This document shows positions 7,117 to 16,134 of a DNA stretch of 64,000 bases, piece after piece. The translations under genes were made by a program, and so were the position numbers. The notes beneath the pieces were generated by a model. It did not search any database, had not been told where the DNA came from, and saw only the letters and a program-made list of their open reading frames with translations. The DNA is taken from contig CANRYS010000014.1 in the NCBI GenBank assembly GCA_947644305.1, positions 1-64,000 on the forward strand, read 5' to 3'. Position 1 is the stretch's first letter. Each line of letters begins with the position of its first letter. The DNA comes from an uncultured Roseburia sp. Lineage in GTDB: Bacteria > Bacillota > Clostridia > Lachnospirales > Lachnospiraceae.

Positions 7117-8448
7117 TTATGGTTCCAGACGTGACAGATCACGGGGAAACAGTGTTGTCTCTCTGACATTTTCTTCTCCCAGAAGCTTCATCGTGATCCG
7201 TTCCAAACCAATTCCCAGTCCCCCGTGGGGCGGCATGCCGTGTTTAAAGATCATAAGATAATGCTCCATCCCCTCCTCTGTCATGCCCCGGGTCTCCATC
7301 TTTTCTTTCAGCATATCCAGATCGTGTATTCTCTGGCCTCCGGTCGTTACCTCCAGTCCTCCAAACAGCAAGTCAAAACTGAGGGTATATGTCGGGTCCG
7401 ACGGATCATCCATGGCATAGAAAGGACGTTTTCTCGAGGGGTAATGGGTCACAAACACAAAATCCGCATCGTATTCTTCCTTAAAATACTGGCCGATCAG
7501 CATCTCTTCCTCTGGCTCAAGATCATAGGGATTGCGGATCTTCCGGTCATATTTCTCAGAGACCAGTCTTTTTGCCTCGTCAAAACGTACCTGGGGAATC
7601 TGATCCACCTTTGGAAGCTTCACTTCCAGCAGGCTTAATTCCTTTGCGTATTTCTTTTCCAAGAGCTCTATCGTATACTGCAGAAATCCGGTTTCCATTT
7701 CCATAATGTCTTGAAAACTTTCGATATACCCCATCTCAAGATCCAGGGACGTATACTCATTCAAATGGCGTTTGGTGTTGTGCTTTTCTGCACGAAATAC
7801 CGGTGCGGTCTCAAAAACCCGGTCAAATACACCTACCATCATTTGTTTGTAAAATTGTGGGCTCTGTTCGAGAATGGCTGGTCTGTGAAAATAATCCAGC
7901 TTAAAGATATTAGCACCGCCCTCCGCACCTTTGGCGCCGATCTTCGGTGTGTGGATTTCTGTAAATCCCTGTAAAAATAGATAATCGCGGAAACCTCTGA
8001 CAACGGCCTCCTGAATCTTGAATTTTGCCCGCTCCCTGATGTTTCTAAGAGCAATGGGACGAAGTTCCAGCTTGGTCTCCAGTGAGGTATCCAGTCTCCA
8101 TTTACCCACCGGAATTGGCACAGGCTCCTTCGGTTGCGATAAGATCCTGACCTTCTTAAGCCGGACTTCAAAACCATGGGGCGCCCGCTCTTCCTTACGC
8201 ACTGTTCCCTGAATCTCCACAGTGGCGGCCTCTTTCAGATCCTTCAGCGGCAGATCCACCGCTCCGGTTTCAAAAACGGTCTGCACCAGCCCTTCCCGTT
8301 TTCTGAGAATGACAAAGGCGACCTCTCCCATATCGCGGATGGTGTGTATCGCTCCGTTCATGGAGATGTCCCTGCCTTCATAGTCCCCGGTAAGAATGTC
8401 TGAGATTTCTACTACATCTTTTTTTGTCTGTCCTGAAACAAATTCCAT
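7117..8448 (-). CDS. aspS: Aspartyl-tRNA synthetase, archaeal-type (likely non-discriminating)
   Basis: A 443-residue class IIb synthetase. An N-terminal OB-fold anticodon-binding domain (about 1-120) is followed by the class II core with motif 2 (FRAEKHNTKRHLNEYTSLD) and motif 3 (GGLGIGLERITMKLLG). It lacks the large GAD insertion of bacterial AspRS and matches the shorter archaeal/eukaryal form. Together with gatCAB downstream, this suggests charging of both tRNA-Asp and tRNA-Asn with Asp, then amidation on tRNA-Asn. The start is placed at 8448, where GAGGAAAGGATC precedes ATG. An upstream in-frame ATG at 8493 has no ribosome binding site. The gene is controlled by the T-box leader at 8523-8928. 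Confidence 0.9.
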   Translation of the reverse strand: MEFVSGQTKKDVVEISDILTGDYEGRDISMNGAIHTIRDMGEVAFVILRKREGLVQTVFETGAVDLPLKDLKEAATVEIQGTVRKEERAPHGFEVRLKKVRILSQPKEPVPIPVGKWRLDTSLETKLELRPIALRNIRERAKFKIQEAVVRGFRDYLFLQGFTEIHTPKIGAKGAEGGANIFKLDYFHRPAILEQSPQFYKQMMVGVFDRVFETAPVFRAEKHNTKRHLNEYTSLDLEMGYIESFQDIMEMETGFLQYTIELLEKKYAKELSLLEVKLPKVDQIPQVRFDEAKRLVSEKYDRKIRNPYDLEPEEEMLIGQYFKEEYDADFVFVTHYPSRKRPFYAMDDPSDPTYTLSFDLLFGGLEVTTGGQRIHDLDMLKEKMETRGMTEEGMEHYLMIFKHGMPPHGGLGIGLERITMKLLGEENVRETTLFPRDLSRLEP

Positions 8449-8522
8449 GATCCTTTCCTCTCTTTCTTCGTTTTTTTTGAGGTCTTGTTTCATCCGGGAC
8501 TAACGCAGACGCGCAGCAAAAA

Positions 8523-8561
8523 GCCCGTCCCAGTGAAACAAATGTTTCGCCTGGGACGGGC
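8523..8561 (-). terminator. T-box terminator of the aspS leader
   Basis: The minus strand reads GCCCGTCCCAG, loop, CTGGGACGGGC, followed by TTTTTGC. It is the competing partner of the T-box antiterminator just upstream. Confidence 0.85.
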
Positions 8562-8928
8562 ATGAACGTCATTTATTCATAACCCGCGGTACCACCCGCG
8601 TTGAAGATGATCTTACTTTTAAAAAGATAATCTCCCTCTCAATATGCATATAACGGTGCCACCGGGTATGCCTACTTCGTAGTACAACGAATATTAAATA
8701 ATTGACACATTCACTTGTCTAATTGTCCAGCTACTGCGTCAGAAACAACTATTCTGCGGAATGTATCAAAAGCAAAGCTTAATTTTCGTAGTACTTAGTT
8801 CAACATACCAGCTCTGGAATGTTCTCCTGCTTACCGCTCCCGCGAGACGCTCTCAGTCGGTGACGTCTCTTCCTGTCGTAAGTTCACTGCATAAGCAATC
8901 GTTTCCTTCAATGCCTTTGACTAAATTA
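8523..8928 (-). promoter_or_regulatory. T-box riboswitch leader of aspS-gatCAB (Asn specifier)
   Basis: The antiterminator T-box GCGGGTGGTACCGCGGG lies at 8581-8600, followed by the terminator at 8523-8561. Upstream is a Stem I whose upper helix pairs GCTTA with TAAGC and whose lower helix pairs GGAA with TTCC. The 3' side of the internal loop reads GGAG-AAC-A before TTCC. By alignment with the known glyQS layout (GAAA-GGC-A), the specifier is AAC at 8821-8823, an Asn codon. A Stem III hairpin (AGATTATCTT/AAGATCATCT) precedes the T-box. Uncharged tRNA-Asn should therefore induce the operon. At about 405 nt the leader is long and holds a second T-box-like motif. Confidence 0.85.
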
Positions 8929-8933
8929 GACTT

Positions 8934-8962
8934 ATTTTATCACAATTAATTTCTAAATGCAA
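8934..8962 (-). promoter_or_regulatory. Promoter of the aspS-gatCAB operon
   Basis: A sigma-A-type promoter on the minus strand: -35 TTGCAT (8957-8962), 17-nt spacer, -10 TAAAAT (8934-8939). It lies just upstream of T-box Stem I. Confidence 0.75.
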
Positions 8963-9037
8963 GCACAACTTTGCTTGAGTTTCCGTAATATTATCCACAT
9001 CAGGCTATTTTATTTTTCAAGTGCACTTTGTGAAAAC

Positions 9038-10906
9038 TCAAGATCGTGTATAGTGCTTTGCCTGCGTCCTAAACATATTGGCGTATATTCCGTCTTCCAC
9101 GCCGAGCAACTCTTCGTGGGTTCCATACTCTTTAATCGTGTTGTCAGCGAACACCGCTATATGGTCGCAAAATCTGCAGCTTGACAGTCTGTGTGATATG
9201 TATATTGCGGTTTTACCATCCATCAGGCTGTTAAACCGGCTGTATATATCATGCTCCGCCAACGGGTCAAGGGCCGCTGTAGGCTCGTCCAGTATGACAA
9301 TCGGGGCGTTTCTGTAAAGAGCCCTGCTTATTGCAGTTTTCTGCTGCTGCCCTCCCGAAAGCTCCACGCCGTTTTCATCGAAGCTCTTATAGATTACTGT
9401 ATCGAGTCCTTTCTCAAGTTCCATTGCGTCGTCATAAAATCCAGACTGCCTAAGAACGCGCTCAACCTCCCCATCGTCGGATTTCTCATCAAATGTAATG
9501 TTCTCGCGCAGGCTGAACGCAAAAAGCTGAAAATCCTGAAAAACAACGGCAAACAATTTTCGGTATTCCTCATCGGAATATTCCATAATGTTAACCCCGT
9601 CTATGCATATTTCACCGTCGGTCACGTTGTAAAGGTGGCATAGAAGCTTTATAAACGTAGTTTTCCCAGCACCGTTAAGCCCTACGATGGAAAGATGCTC
9701 TCCAGACTTTATTTTTATGTTCACATGCTTAAGCGCATAATCCTCACTACGGGGATATTTAAAGCTCACATCCTTAAACTCTATTATATGCTCCCCACTT
9801 TTCACAGGACTGTTTCCCGTCTCCATAGCCGCCGGATATCGCATAAACAAAAGAAACTGGTAGGCATAATTACACCGCTTCTTTATATCCATTGCAAATG
9901 TAATAATTCTGTGTATACTCCAGTACAGCTCAGAGGCAGATGAGATACACATCGTGAAATCACCTATTGATATTATCTTTTTCACCGCGAGATATCCGAT
10001 GTAAAAGTAACTGATCCCATCCCTCAGCGAATTAACGACATTGATCTTAATCCAGTTTCTTCCCGTTCTTACCGCCTCATTTTTCCATCTTTCCACCATC
10101 TCATTCGTCTGCGCCTGTGCTTTCTTATGCATCATACCGCTGCTGTCGTATAATCTTATATCCTTACCATATTTAAAATTAACAAGCCTGAACAATATAT
10201 ACCCAAAAACACGGTTTGATTTTGCAAGCTTTAAGAAATTCTCCTCCTGAATCTTATTGTTCTTTGCGTTGTAAAATGACATTACAATAAGCGCTGCAAG
10301 CTGAAGCGGAATTAAAAGCGGACATTTAATAAAAATGATTATGGAGACACTCATTAGAACTGCCGCATTTAATATCATCTGATACAGTGAGTCGAGAATT
10401 CCGACAACCCCTCCGCTGTACCAGCTTATTCCCTCCTTAGCCTTATTAAGCTGGTCTAACACATCCGGGTTCTCGGTGTGCTCAAAATCCATATTCATAG
10501 CCTGATCCGCAAGCTTCACCTCAAAATAACCGTTAAACCACTCATTCAGTGAAACCTTAATTCTTCGCATACAACTGTTCAAAACCGATGCGCAAAATTC
10601 AATTACTATAATAAGCGACGTATATAATACAATCATATTCGTATGCTCAGATACGGGAGCGCCATTAATAACAAGCACAAGCTCGTCTATTAGAAACTTT
10701 GGAAGCAGAACTTTTTTTATCGAGTCCACAAATTCCCCCAAAAACAATCCAAAGTATGACAAAAACAAAACGGGCTTTTCTTTCCACGCAGTTTTTATCA
10801 TTAATGACAAAACGCTTCTCACTACCGGCTCTTTTTTTGAGCCACTTTTTACTTTTTCAGCAGCAATTTTTTTTTCACGGGCGGTTTCTTTTTTATAAAT
10901 ACTCAT
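9038..10906 (-). CDS. ABC exporter, fused membrane and ATPase domains (subunit 2)
   Basis: A 622-residue type IV ABC half-transporter. Five to six membrane helices occupy about residues 45-340. The nucleotide-binding domain follows with Walker A GLNGAGKTTFIK, Q-loop VFQDFQLF, signature LSGGQQQK, Walker B VILDEPTAALDP and the H-loop ISHRL. All catalytic elements look intact. The first 14 nt overlap the end of the other ABC gene upstream, so the two probably form a heterodimer. The substrate is unknown. No peptidase C39 domain and no nearby bacteriocin or lantibiotic gene is present. Confidence 0.88.
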   Translation of the reverse strand: MSIYKKETAREKKIAAEKVKSGSKKEPVVRSVLSLMIKTAWKEKPVLFLSYFGLFLGEFVDSIKKVLLPKFLIDELVLVINGAPVSEHTNMIVLYTSLIIVIEFCASVLNSCMRRIKVSLNEWFNGYFEVKLADQAMNMDFEHTENPDVLDQLNKAKEGISWYSGGVVGILDSLYQMILNAAVLMSVSIIIFIKCPLLIPLQLAALIVMSFYNAKNNKIQEENFLKLAKSNRVFGYILFRLVNFKYGKDIRLYDSSGMMHKKAQAQTNEMVERWKNEAVRTGRNWIKINVVNSLRDGISYFYIGYLAVKKIISIGDFTMCISSASELYWSIHRIITFAMDIKKRCNYAYQFLLFMRYPAAMETGNSPVKSGEHIIEFKDVSFKYPRSEDYALKHVNIKIKSGEHLSIVGLNGAGKTTFIKLLCHLYNVTDGEICIDGVNIMEYSDEEYRKLFAVVFQDFQLFAFSLRENITFDEKSDDGEVERVLRQSGFYDDAMELEKGLDTVIYKSFDENGVELSGGQQQKTAISRALYRNAPIVILDEPTAALDPLAEHDIYSRFNSLMDGKTAIYISHRLSSCRFCDHIAVFADNTIKEYGTHEELLGVEDGIYANMFRTQAKHYTRS

Positions 10907-12770
10907 TTTCCTGAACCCCCTCGTTTACATAATACTGTGCCTGAATATTATACATATTTGAGTATTCCCCTCCCTTTTCCAAAAGCGATTTATGGGTACC
11001 GTACTCAGTCATTTCCCCGTCAACAAACATGGCTACATGATCGCAGAACTGCGTTGAACTCAGCCTGTGGCTTATGTACACCGCCGTCTTATGTCCGATT
11101 AGTTTGTCAAATTCTTCATACAGCCGGCTCTCCGCCAGCGCGTCAAGCGCGGCTGTAGGTTCGTCCAGTATTACTACCGGCGCGTCCTTGTACAGAGCTC
11201 TGGCGAGGGCAAGCTTCTGCTTTTCTCCACCAGACAAATCAACGCCGTCATCATATATTACCTTTAACATCTCTGTATATAATCCCTGTGGAAGACTTTC
11301 TAATTTTTCTTTCAGGCCCGCCGCACACAGGCAATCTCCTGCCTTTTCCATGTCGGTCTGTTCCGGCGTCTTCATCGACACATTTTCGGACAGCGGAAAT
11401 GCAAACAATTCCACGGACTGGAATACCGGTGAAAATATTTTATAATAACTCTCCCTATTATATTTTTTTATGTCAACGCCATTTAAAAGTATCTCCCCAT
11501 TCGTAGGCTCATACAACCTCAGAAGAAGTTTTATAAACGTCGTCTTTCCGGCGCCGTTTAAGCCTACGACCGCAAGCCTCTCACCCGGTTTAACAGTAAG
11601 GTTTATATTTTTAAGAGCCTGCTTGTCAGATTTCGGATAGCAGAAAAAAACATTCTTAAATTCAAACTCATATTCATCCGATTCCGGTACAGGAAGTCCA
11701 CTATCATCTTCTCCGCCGTCAAAATCTGCAAAACTGCGAAAATCATCCACCTCCCTGCTTCTCGCAAGAAGCTCTCCTATATTTCTAAGCATTTCAGATA
11801 CATAAGAAGAAAAAGTTGTAAATGACATTAGATACAGTGAAAAATTACCAATGGTCATTTTTCCGCCTACAACTGCAAATATTAAATAGGCGTATATGAC
11901 GATCTGCAAAATCAGCGAATTAACAGATGATATTATGGCAAATATGTTCCAATAATGCTCGTTAGTTCTCTGTGCCTCATATCTCTCAAGCATTAGAACC
12001 CGGAACTTGGAGCGAAGCCAGTCAGATACTCCTAGCAACCTTATATCCTTTGCCGCGGCAAAATCCGTCGAAGCATCCCTCATATAATAATATTTTCTGT
12101 TCCACGGAGCCATTTTATCCCAAACAAGCTTTTTTGTCTTCTTATTCGTGTAGTCCATAAATATAAAGTTCAATACCGACATTATCGTAATGAACAACAG
12201 CATATAAACATTCATATTACCTAGAATAATTATTCCTACAAGGACTACGGATATGCAGTTAAGCGTTTCGCTTATTCCTCTCATCATGCCTTCAACGCCG
12301 CTGCTATTATTGTCAACAGCACGCTCCGCCTTTGCATAACAGTCCATTACATCTGGATTTTCTAAATGCTCATAATTAATCCTCATTACTTTCAGATTTT
12401 TTTTCTGTGTCATAATCATTCTGACATTTATATATCTCCACCAAATATGGCTGTTATAGTAGGTATTCAAGAGGGTAAAAATAATCTGGACCAAACCAAA
12501 CACTACAATTATGTAAAAAAGATTCCTCCATCCGTCACCCGACGTAATAGCGTCAATTACAAACTTACCGCCCACCGTCCACATATACTGCATAAACGGC
12601 GCTGTCAGGAATCCTATTAACATTATGACTATGAAATGTTTGTCAATACTAATCATATTTTTTAAGATAAATCTAATATTGCTAAATATCCCATAACTAT
12701 TATGAAGCAGATTATCCTCTTTCTTATCCTTACTGTCATGCTTGTCTTTTTTTTCACTGTTATTTTTCAT
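10893..12770 (-). CDS. ABC exporter, fused membrane and ATPase domains (subunit 1)
   Basis: A 625-residue partner of the downstream ABC gene. It has a charged N-terminal tail rich in Lys, Asp and Ser (residues 1-22), a membrane domain (about 40-340), then an ATPase domain with Walker A GLNGAGKTTFIK, Q-loop VFQSVELF, signature LSGGEKQK and Walker B VILDEPTAALDA. Both NBDs of the pair keep the consensus Glu after Walker B, unlike many heterodimeric exporters where one site is degenerate. The genes are AT-rich compared with aspS/gat. GAGG precedes the ATG by 7 nt. The likely role is export of a peptide, lipid or drug. Confidence 0.88.
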   Translation of the reverse strand: MKNNSEKKDKHDSKDKKEDNLLHNSYGIFSNIRFILKNMISIDKHFIVIMLIGFLTAPFMQYMWTVGGKFVIDAITSGDGWRNLFYIIVVFGLVQIIFTLLNTYYNSHIWWRYINVRMIMTQKKNLKVMRINYEHLENPDVMDCYAKAERAVDNNSSGVEGMMRGISETLNCISVVLVGIIILGNMNVYMLLFITIMSVLNFIFMDYTNKKTKKLVWDKMAPWNRKYYYMRDASTDFAAAKDIRLLGVSDWLRSKFRVLMLERYEAQRTNEHYWNIFAIISSVNSLILQIVIYAYLIFAVVGGKMTIGNFSLYLMSFTTFSSYVSEMLRNIGELLARSREVDDFRSFADFDGGEDDSGLPVPESDEYEFEFKNVFFCYPKSDKQALKNINLTVKPGERLAVVGLNGAGKTTFIKLLLRLYEPTNGEILLNGVDIKKYNRESYYKIFSPVFQSVELFAFPLSENVSMKTPEQTDMEKAGDCLCAAGLKEKLESLPQGLYTEMLKVIYDDGVDLSGGEKQKLALARALYKDAPVVILDEPTAALDALAESRLYEEFDKLIGHKTAVYISHRLSSTQFCDHVAMFVDGEMTEYGTHKSLLEKGGEYSNMYNIQAQYYVNEGVQENEYL

Positions 12771-12823
12771 TTAAAAACCTCGTATCATAGGATAGATGTT
12801 GTCAACCAGTTTTGGGGCTGCTG

Positions 12824-14161
12824 CTATTTTGTGGTAGCCACGTGAATCGTAAGCTTCGGTGACCAGCTCACTGTCCCGTGCAGCTTCGCACTTTCTACCC
12901 ATGCAAAATCAGGATTATCCGTAATAATAGTGGGTTCAGTGACCATTCCATTATCATCGATACCATTATTTTCTACATATATTTTACACGGATTTCCATT
13001 GGCATCCGTTCCAGAAAGGATATATCTGGCAGACAATGTTTCGATCTGCCCGTTAAATTTCAATCTCGTATCCACACAGTCAGAAATGATCTTCCCCTTA
13101 AAATTCGCACAATCTGATGCTCCCCCGAAATGGATCATCGAAGCTTTCCCTGTACTTCCTGTCACAGATGTGGTACTGCCAATATCGATGGTAAAGGTAA
13201 AGATCTCATTTGTATAAGACTGGCTCTCATCCGGCCGGATCACCGGGGGTGGGGCCACTGGCTCGGTATTTGACTCATTCCACAGAATATCAATAGTCTT
13301 TGTCCCATCACCCTGGTCCGTGATGCGCCCCTGCAGATCTGCTGTTTCAAGCCATGACAGCGTAGCGCTGTCAGTTATTATAATTGGTTTTGTGACAGAC
13401 TTTCCGCTCTCATCCACAGTACCATTTTCCTCGATGAACATCGAACATTTTTTGCCCTCAGAGTCCGTGCCAGAGATCATATATCTCGAACAAAGACGTG
13501 TCTCACCCTCTTTATAGTCTTTTATAACAACCGTACCTTCTCCCATGATCTTCCCATTCAGATATTCCCCGGCCACTTCACCTGTGAAATACTGCATATC
13601 TACATGACAGGTGCTTCCTTCCACAGAATGTAACTCTGTGTCAGATACGGTTATCGTCATCACCTTTTGTGTATACAGATCAGGGGTTGGGGCGGGCGTC
13701 TCGGTGGGTTGCGGCGTCGCCTGGGGTGTGGATTGCGGAGAGGCCTCTGGCGTATTTTCAGGCATTGCCGGAGGCGTCACCTGGGGCGCACTGGTGGGCT
13801 GTGGACTTATGGATGGTTTCGCTATGTTCTTCTTTTTACAGATCACGGTAATTACCCCTATCTTCTTTGATGATTTTTTAGCACCCTTTTTTAATTTCTG
13901 CATCACCGTAATCTTTGCCCTGCCCTGCTTTTTGGCTATGATCACACCTTTTGAACTGACCGCCGCGATCTTCTTTAAAGAGGATCGGTACGTATACGAT
14001 GCTTTTTTAATTTTGTTTTTAATCGCAATCTTTTTCTTCTGTCCCACATTCAATGTAAGCTTCTTAAATGATAGAGACGTTTTTTTAACAGCATTTACTG
14101 TCTGCCAGTTTCCCAGGATCAATCCAGAAACAAGAACCAGACATAAAAAATTTTTCTTCAT
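12824..14161 (-). CDS. Secreted protein with Lys-rich Ig-like module and two beta domains
   Basis: 445 residues with a Sec signal peptide (about 1-24, cleavage near VNA). A Lys-rich BIG2-like module follows at about 26-110 (SLSFKKLTLNVGQKKKIAI...KKQGRAKITV), then a Pro/Thr/Gln-rich linker at about 115-163 with TPQATPQP-type repeats. Two homologous beta-rich domains of about 125 residues come next (each TITV/TFTID...STxxVxMxxFxG...LSARYILSGTDxxGxxCxxYVExNGxxD). The repeated domain is not one I can name. It may bind carbohydrate. The same N-terminal module is found on the xylanases nearby, suggesting a shared mode of wall retention. No LPXTG or SLH anchor is seen. Confidence 0.7.
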   Translation of the reverse strand: MKKNFLCLVLVSGLILGNWQTVNAVKKTSLSFKKLTLNVGQKKKIAIKNKIKKASYTYRSSLKKIAAVSSKGVIIAKKQGRAKITVMQKLKKGAKKSSKKIGVITVICKKKNIAKPSISPQPTSAPQVTPPAMPENTPEASPQSTPQATPQPTETPAPTPDLYTQKVMTITVSDTELHSVEGSTCHVDMQYFTGEVAGEYLNGKIMGEGTVVIKDYKEGETRLCSRYMISGTDSEGKKCSMFIEENGTVDESGKSVTKPIIITDSATLSWLETADLQGRITDQGDGTKTIDILWNESNTEPVAPPPVIRPDESQSYTNEIFTFTIDIGSTTSVTGSTGKASMIHFGGASDCANFKGKIISDCVDTRLKFNGQIETLSARYILSGTDANGNPCKIYVENNGIDDNGMVTEPTIITDNPDFAWVESAKLHGTVSWSPKLTIHVATTK

Positions 14162-14195
14162 ATTCTCACACCTTTCCGTAATTATAAAAAGTCAG

Positions 14196-15149
14196 TTATC
14201 TTACGCAGATATATACCCAGTACCCGATATAGAGAAGAACCATACCGGCACCCTCGGCACGGTTCACACGCTCTTTCGTCCAGGTAAAGATCCAGACGAT
14301 CAGACTCATCAGGATCAGCAGCACGACATCAACTAGGTTCTCTGTGATCACAGCAATAGGACTGATGGCGGAACTGATTCCCAACACAAACAGAATGTTA
14401 AAAATATTGGAGCCGATGACATTTCCCAGCGCCATATCCACCTGCTTTTTCCTCGCTGCCACCACCGAAGTGACAAGTTCTGGAAGGCTTGTCCCGATGG
14501 CACAGATCGTCAGTCCCACCAGCGTCTGGCTCATTCCGAAAGTAGTAGCGATCTTAGAAGCAGATTTTACGACAAAATCCCCGCCAAAAGCAATGGCCGC
14601 AGCGCCGCATACAATGAACAGAATACTTTCCCAGACCGGAATTACAGCATACTCTTCCCCTTCATCTACCTCCTGCCCCTCCGCTCTAGCTTTCAGGGCA
14701 GACATCACCATATAGAATAAAAACAGAACGAAAATCACGAGGAAGATCCATCCGTCCATCCGCTCCAGTTCCATTCCCAGAAATCCAAGAATCCCCAGCA
14801 AAATGGCACATAGAATAGAAAATGTAATATCACGATTTCGAGTTTCTGCCTTGACGATGAGAGGTGCAAATAAAGCACACACACCGCATACCACCATCAA
14901 ATTAAATATATTGGATCCCAGTACATTGCTGACCGCCAGAGAGTTTTCTCCCGTCAAAGAGGCGTTGATACTGACAGAACACTCCGGCAAGCTCGTTCCC
15001 ATAGCTACGATGGTCATTCCAACAATAAGGGAGGGAACTCTTAGTTTTCTGGCAATACTGGCGCTTCCCTCCACAAAAAAATCCGCACCCTTGATCAGAA
15101 GTACAAAACCCGCGATTAATAGTAAAAATGTAGGGATTAATGCAGCCAT
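14196..15149 (-). CDS. Calcium/sodium antiporter, CaCA family (YrbG-like)
   Basis: A 317-residue inner-membrane antiporter with about ten helices in two inverted halves. Each half carries the alpha-repeat ion-binding motif: GMTIVAMGTSLPE in the first and GLTICAIGTSLPE in the second, with GSNIFN loops after each. This is the diagnostic K+-independent Ca2+/Na+ exchanger layout. The central cytoplasmic loop is acidic (EGQEVDEGEEY). TTTGGAGGAAATGATTT precedes the ATG. It lies 34 nt downstream of the start of the secreted protein gene on the same strand, possibly in one transcript. Confidence 0.88.
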   Translation of the reverse strand: MAALIPTFLLLIAGFVLLIKGADFFVEGSASIARKLRVPSLIVGMTIVAMGTSLPECSVSINASLTGENSLAVSNVLGSNIFNLMVVCGVCALFAPLIVKAETRNRDITFSILCAILLGILGFLGMELERMDGWIFLVIFVLFLFYMVMSALKARAEGQEVDEGEEYAVIPVWESILFIVCGAAAIAFGGDFVVKSASKIATTFGMSQTLVGLTICAIGTSLPELVTSVVAARKKQVDMALGNVIGSNIFNILFVLGISSAISPIAVITENLVDVVLLILMSLIVWIFTWTKERVNRAEGAGMVLLYIGYWVYICVR

Positions 15150-15322
15150 AAATCATTTCCTCCAAATCATTTTTAGCTCGACCATTCGTCGATTTAATTT
15201 ATTGTTTGCAATTACTTAATAATTTTATAAAAAAAATATGTTATTGTCAATAAATACCGTTGCAAGTTTGGGTATTATAATCCATTCTTGTATATCCTAA
15301 TTATTGAAAGGAGCGATTAAGT

Positions 15323-16018
15323 ATGCCATTCTTTTTTCCTTATTTTGATCCCACTTACATCCTGGTCATCGCAGGAGTACTTATTAGCATTGCTGCTTCT
15401 GCCAATGTGAACGGAAGTTTCCGCAAATACAGCCAGGTATTCAGCCAGAGAGGAATCCGCGCCGAACAGGCAGCCGAGATGATCCTGCGTGGCGCCGGGA
15501 TTCAAGATGTATCGATTCAGCGCATATCTGGAAACCTGACCGATCACTATGACCCCCGGTCCAAGATTCTCCGGCTGTCCGATTCCGTCTATGGTTCTTC
15601 TTCGGTTTCCGCCATCGGTGTGGCCGCCCACGAATGTGGTCATGCGATACAGCATGCCAGAGGATATGCTCCCCTTGCGATCCGAAGTGCCATCGTGCCT
15701 GTCGTAAATTTTGCTTCCCGTATCTCCATGCCTTTGATCCTGTTCGGTCTGATCCTGGGCTATGTTCAGCTCGCTCACATTGGTGTAATCCTTTTTTCCG
15801 CCGTTCTTATTTTTCAATTAGTGACGCTGCCGGTGGAATTTAATGCTTCCCGAAGAGCACTGAACATTCTGGAAGATACCAATATCCTTTATGGAGATGA
15901 AAATACTGGCGCCAGACGGGTTCTTCGTGCTGCTGCACTGACCTATGTCGCTTCCGCTCTCGCCACTGCCTTGCAGTTGTTCCGATTGATCCTGCTCACA
16001 AACCGGCGACGAGATTAG
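15323..16018 (+). CDS. Membrane zinc metallopeptidase, YugP family
   Basis: A 231-residue protein with an N-terminal helix, the zinc-binding motif VAAHECGHAIQH (HExxH type) around residue 105-117, and two to three C-terminal membrane helices. This is the layout of the YugP/neutral zinc metallopeptidase family (peptidase_M... DUF-type, function unknown). The last residues are Arg-rich. It is monocistronic, with AAAGGAGCGATTAAGT before the ATG and a bidirectional terminator at 16060-16105. Confidence 0.82.
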   Translation: MPFFFPYFDPTYILVIAGVLISIAASANVNGSFRKYSQVFSQRGIRAEQAAEMILRGAGIQDVSIQRISGNLTDHYDPRSKILRLSDSVYGSSSVSAIGVAAHECGHAIQHARGYAPLAIRSAIVPVVNFASRISMPLILFGLILGYVQLAHIGVILFSAVLIFQLVTLPVEFNASRRALNILEDTNILYGDENTGARRVLRAAALTYVASALATALQLFRLILLTNRRRD

Positions 16019-16059
16019 TACCATATAGAGATGATTCTCACATTACCTTCACGTATACG

Positions 16060-16105
16060 AAAAGAATTCCGATCCCCCTTTTGAGAAGGAAATCGGAATT
16101 CTTTT
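16060..16105. terminator. Bidirectional terminator
   Basis: The stem AAAAGAATTCCGAT/ATCGGAATTCTTTT has T-runs on both strands. It lies between the convergent YugP-like gene and the NlpC/P60 gene. Confidence 0.85.
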
Positions 16106-16134
16106 TATTTATACATTATTTTCTGTCAATCGGA

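Noticed and set aside
13611-14336. A 241-codon plus-strand frame opposite the secreted Ig-like protein.
   Set aside because: It is a hydrophobic mirror of the Lys-rich and Pro/Thr-rich coding sequence, with no ribosome binding site. Similar antisense frames occur opposite every Lys-rich module here.
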